A stretch of DNA of 54,290 nt. Origin: Cyanobacteriota bacterium. Its GTDB lineage: Bacteria; Cyanobacteriota; Cyanobacteriia; PCC-6307; Cyanobiaceae. Below are positions 51,628 through 54,290 of the stretch, piece after piece. The stretch covers positions 1 to 54,290 of the forward strand of contig JAPLIB010000019.1 in NCBI GenBank assembly GCA_026389335.1. The letters run 5' to 3'. The position numbers were made by a program, and so were the translations under genes. The notes under the pieces were generated by a model, which saw only the letters and a program-made list of their open reading frames with translations, did no database searches and had not been told where the DNA came from. Numbering within the stretch: position 1 is the stretch's first letter; each line of letters starts with the position of its first letter.

Positions 51628-53172
51628 TCAGGATTTGCAGAGATAAACAGTCCATTTATCGAATATTAAAGTCTCATCAGGGGAACAGCTCTGGTTCAAG
51701 TTCCCAGGGTTGGCGATGGCATCCTTGCTGATCACCGCACCAAGCTTTTGGCCCCCCAGAAAACGACTGGGTTGTTGTAAGATGGTTGTCTGGTTGACAT
51801 CTGGGATGGGCCAATCTGGCCTTGTCAGGGAACGCCGCTGGCTGTGGTAGGCCAGTTCAGAGCTCCAGTCATCGCCGAAAATGAGAATCGCTGAATCTGC
51901 AGGTGTACGCCGCTGAATCAATTGGCCGATCTCCAGTCGAACGGATGATTGTTCTTGAGTTGAGGCCAGATAGTTTGATTTGAATTCCTGGTAGTTGCCC
52001 AGGGCAAACAGGGTGATGGCAACGATCGCCGCCATCTTGTGCCAGCGGGGCGTAAAGGCTTGAATGAAGCCGTCAAAAGAGGCCGATAAGGCAAGAATCA
52101 GGAAAATCTCATTCGATGATTGATAGTAGGAGTGCACAATATGCAGATTTGTGAATATCACCAAGGGCAGTGCCGCAAGACAGAGGCAGGCCACAATGAA
52201 GCCTTTCTGTTGAGGGTTCCGGCTGTGGAGCAGGGACGTGAATAGCAGCAGAGCGGCTGGAATGGCACCAAGCGGCGTCAGCATCCTTTGGAGTAAGACG
52301 TCATTCCAAAGATCTCCTGAGAATCGCTGCGCGAGCGAGCCGTAGTTCCATTGATTGAGGGCTGCCGACGTCAGCTTGCTGCCGATCGGATTGAGAGCTT
52401 TGAGGTTGTCAGCATGCGATGTCCAGACTTTGAGCAGCAACAGAGCCGTTAATGCAGCGGTTGCGATGGGCAGAAGTCTCATGAATGTTGCCCTTGGATC
52501 GTTGCCTTCTTTGCGGAAAACTCTAATGAGTTGCCAGATCAAATCAATGATAATCAATAATAGGATTGGCAGGCCTGTGGTGGCTTTGACCAGTAGGCTG
52601 AAGCTAAGACTGAGAGCAAAGCCTGTCAGTAGCAGGGGCTGGCGCCATGGCTGAGGCCTTGAGCTTTCAGGGCTGCGAACAAGTGAGTAAAGATAAAGGC
52701 TCGAAAGGGTGAAAAAGAGAGCGGTGCTCTCGATCATGAAGGAGCGATTCCAATAAAGATAAATAGCAGACGAAAAGTAGATGAAGGAAAAGCAGACCTT
52801 GCCCGCGGCCCTGGTGCCGTAGCGATCCAGCAAGCCCAGGGCTGGGCCAAGACAGGCGATGCCGAAGCCGGCGCTCAGCAAACGCCCACAGGCACTCAGG
52901 TTCAGCGGTAACAGTCTTTCCAGCCCATGGGCAAGCCATTGAAAGAGAGGCAATTCAAAGGGGATTGCCCAGGGGCTGCCGATGGTTGGGGTTTGGTAGT
53001 TGATGAATCCGTCCAGGCCCGGCTGCATGAACAGAGCCGTGATTGCCGTCTGTGTTTGCCTGAATGCGTGCTGGTCAATCAGGGGTTGGTTGATTGTGTG
53101 CCCCCAGAACAGGCAGGCTGCCAGAGCGGGCAAGAGGATCAGGAGGCTTGTAGCTATCTGTCTATACCTCAT
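51628..53172 (-). CDS. polytopic membrane glycosyltransferase (GT39/ArnT-like)
   Basis: A 514-residue membrane protein with about ten to twelve hydrophobic segments and a soluble C-terminal domain of about 120 residues. After the first helix the loop INQPLIDQHAFRQTQTAI (about 27-44) resembles the first periplasmic loop of GT39/ArnT-type enzymes, where an acidic residue is the catalytic base. These transfer sugars from polyprenyl-linked donors on the periplasmic face. Its AT content is higher than neighbours' (many ATT, AAT and AAA codons), as is common for horizontally acquired surface-polysaccharide genes. The ATG at 53172 is used; GTG 53178 is also in frame. It converges with rfbD. Confidence 0.75.
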   Translation of the reverse strand: MRYRQIATSLLILLPALAACLFWGHTINQPLIDQHAFRQTQTAITALFMQPGLDGFINYQTPTIGSPWAIPFELPLFQWLAHGLERLLPLNLSACGRLLSAGFGIACLGPALGLLDRYGTRAAGKVCFSFIYFSSAIYLYWNRSFMIESTALFFTLSSLYLYSLVRSPESSRPQPWRQPLLLTGFALSLSFSLLVKATTGLPILLLIIIDLIWQLIRVFRKEGNDPRATFMRLLPIATAALTALLLLKVWTSHADNLKALNPIGSKLTSAALNQWNYGSLAQRFSGDLWNDVLLQRMLTPLGAIPAALLLFTSLLHSRNPQQKGFIVACLCLAALPLVIFTNLHIVHSYYQSSNEIFLILALSASFDGFIQAFTPRWHKMAAIVAITLFALGNYQEFKSNYLASTQEQSSVRLEIGQLIQRRTPADSAILIFGDDWSSELAYHSQRRSLTRPDWPIPDVNQTTILQQPSRFLGGQKLGAVISKDAIANPGNLNQSCSPDETLIFDKWTVYLCKS

Positions 53173-53430
53173 TGTCACGAATTGACTGGCATATCGCTAC
53201 CCTAGCATGATTGGCGTCAGCGCTTAATATTTGCCCGTTAATGCTTGTCCGTCAGTTCTTGCTTAACGACGAGTTCTGTGACCGAACAGACGGTGCAGGC
53301 TCGCCGCGCCACGGCGATTCAGAGGACTAGGAGCCTGTTGCGCATAGATCCGCATCCACCTTCTCCACAGACGCCCCTGAATCTGCCCAGATCCCTGTGA
53401 CAGCAATGATTCTGGGTGAGAAAATGGACC

Positions 53431-54290
53431 ATGAGCAAGCCCAAGTCCTTCCGTCCCTGGCAGCCGGAGCAGACGACCCTGTTACCACCATCACCGAGTG
53501 ACTGGCTCTCGGATGACCACCAGGTGTATTTCCTGCTGGATCTGTTGGATGAGCTGGATCTCGGCGCGATTCTGATCCCTGCTCAGGCCAAGGATCCCCG
53601 TGGGGAGAAAGGGTTTGACCCGAGGATGATGACGATGCTGCTGCTCTATGGCTACTGCGTGGGCATCGTTTCCTCCCGCAGGATCGAGCGGGCTTGTTAC
53701 GAGGATTTGGCTTTCCGGGTGTTGACCGGCAACCAGCAGCCTGACCACAGTCGGATCAGTCTGTTCGTGCAGATCCTGCGGCTCTGTCAGAAGGCTGGGA
53801 TGGTGAGCCTGGGCCATGTGGCGCTGGATGGCACCAAGGTGCAGGGCAATGCCAGCAAACACAAAGCCATGAGCCACGAGCGGATGCTCAAGGCGGAAAA
53901 GAAGCTGGAGCAGGAGATCAACGCCTTGATGCGCCGGGCCGAAATCCTGGATGCTCAGGAAGACCAGCGCTACGGCAAGAGCAACCGCGGCAGCGACCTG
54001 CCGGCTGAACTGCGGCGCCGGCAGGACCGTCTGGCCAGGATCCACCAGGCCCGCTTGGAGATGGAAGCGGAAACCGCTGCGGTAGCGGCGCGTCAACGAT
54101 TGGAGGAAGCCGAGGAAGCCAGATCCAAAGCGGTTGCTGCCCAGGAATCGGATGCAACGGCAGCTGAGCAGGCCGAGCCGAACAAGAAAGCCGAGGCGGC
54201 AGCGGCCAAGGCCAAAGCCGCGAGAGAGACCGCGATCAAGGCCGCCGAGAGTGCTCGCGTCGAGGCACCGGATCTGGAGCCACTGGCGGC
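53431..54290 (+). CDS. IS1182-family transposase, truncated by window
   Basis: The open frame runs from the ATG at 53431 to the right edge without a stop, giving at least 286 residues. The start (FRPWQPEQTTLLPPSPSDWL) and the region GFDPRMMTMLLLYGYCVGI are typical of IS1182/IS4-like transposases, as is HVALDGTKVQGNASKHKAMS (about 130-149) with the DGT catalytic Asp. The Lys/Glu/Ala-rich coiled region at the end is the insertion before the rest of the DDE core. The left end of the element was not located; the upstream 250 bases include no obvious inverted repeat that can be checked without the right end. Confidence 0.85.
   Translation, partial: MSKPKSFRPWQPEQTTLLPPSPSDWLSDDHQVYFLLDLLDELDLGAILIPAQAKDPRGEKGFDPRMMTMLLLYGYCVGIVSSRRIERACYEDLAFRVLTGNQQPDHSRISLFVQILRLCQKAGMVSLGHVALDGTKVQGNASKHKAMSHERMLKAEKKLEQEINALMRRAEILDAQEDQRYGKSNRGSDLPAELRRRQDRLARIHQARLEMEAETAAVAARQRLEEAEEARSKAVAAQESDATAAEQAEPNKKAEAAAAKAKAARETAIKAAESARVEAPDLEPLA

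Noticed and set aside
53179-53430. Left terminal inverted repeat of the IS1182-type element
   Set aside because: The right end is outside the window, so no repeat pair can be checked; no boundary is claimed.

Overview
The window is GC-rich chromosomal DNA from a cyanobacterium of the picocyanobacterial Synechococcus/Cyanobium lineage. Three things point there. First, the order rplS - tRNA-Trp - a 62-residue protein starting MELDLQPGDVVKVLESAALG - tRNA-Asp - gltX; that small protein matches, from memory, the hyper-conserved picocyanobacterial Tudor-fold protein PSHCP. Second, many small proteins of cyanobacterial type. Third, hemL, glcD, an HpsJ-like protein and a DprA-like protein of cyanobacterial type. 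Accessory gene content (IS66 and IS1182 relatives, a sulfide:quinone oxidoreductase, a chromate transporter, rhamnose genes) fits a freshwater or brackish Cyanobium-like strain better than an oceanic one; this is inference.

Region 1 (about 0.3-3.7 kb): an HpsJ-like membrane protein, a ribbon-helix-helix protein, a sulfide:quinone oxidoreductase and a small conserved protein. Region 2 (3.9-14.9 kb) is a sulfur-acquisition island: cysW and cysT (minus strand), divergent cysA (plus), an Rrf2 regulator, a Crp-family regulator, a second Rrf2 regulator, and two sulfate/thiosulfate-binding proteins, one secreted and one a lipoprotein. A 2.95-kb composite IS66-type element (7741-10692) sits in the middle. 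It consists of two dead IS66 copies in the same orientation flanking a nucleotidyltransferase gene, with 11-bp direct repeats outside. Removing it restores an in-frame ending to an open frame that it interrupts.

Region 3 (14.9-22.2 kb): a class II glutamine amidotransferase, a cysteine-less rhodanese, metX with a Gly-Ser insert, chrA with a pentapeptide-like linker, a TSUP exporter and glcD. Region 4 (22.3-28.4 kb): hemL followed without a gap by a complete branched-chain amino-acid-type ABC transporter (binding lipoprotein, two permeases, two ATPases), with overlapping stops and starts throughout. Region 5 (28.7-42.8 kb): a carboxymuconolactone decarboxylase-like protein, a ClC transporter, an HdeD-like protein, a fused 5-oxoprolinase/hydantoinase, YajQ, a MAPEG protein, SPFH and NfeD proteins (divergent), a DprA-like protein overlapping a phosphotransacetylase-like P-loop/DRTGG protein, an SDR-like protein, map and a small PepSY-type membrane protein.

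Region 6 (42.8-49 kb) is core information processing: rplS, the two tRNAs flanking the hyper-conserved gene, gltX and a proofreading-type polA. Region 7 (49-54.3 kb) is surface polysaccharide: rfbA, rfbC and rfbD for dTDP-rhamnose and a large ArnT/GT39-like membrane glycosyltransferase on the other strand. The window ends inside an IS1182-type transposase gene. No CRISPR array, rRNA or prophage was seen.
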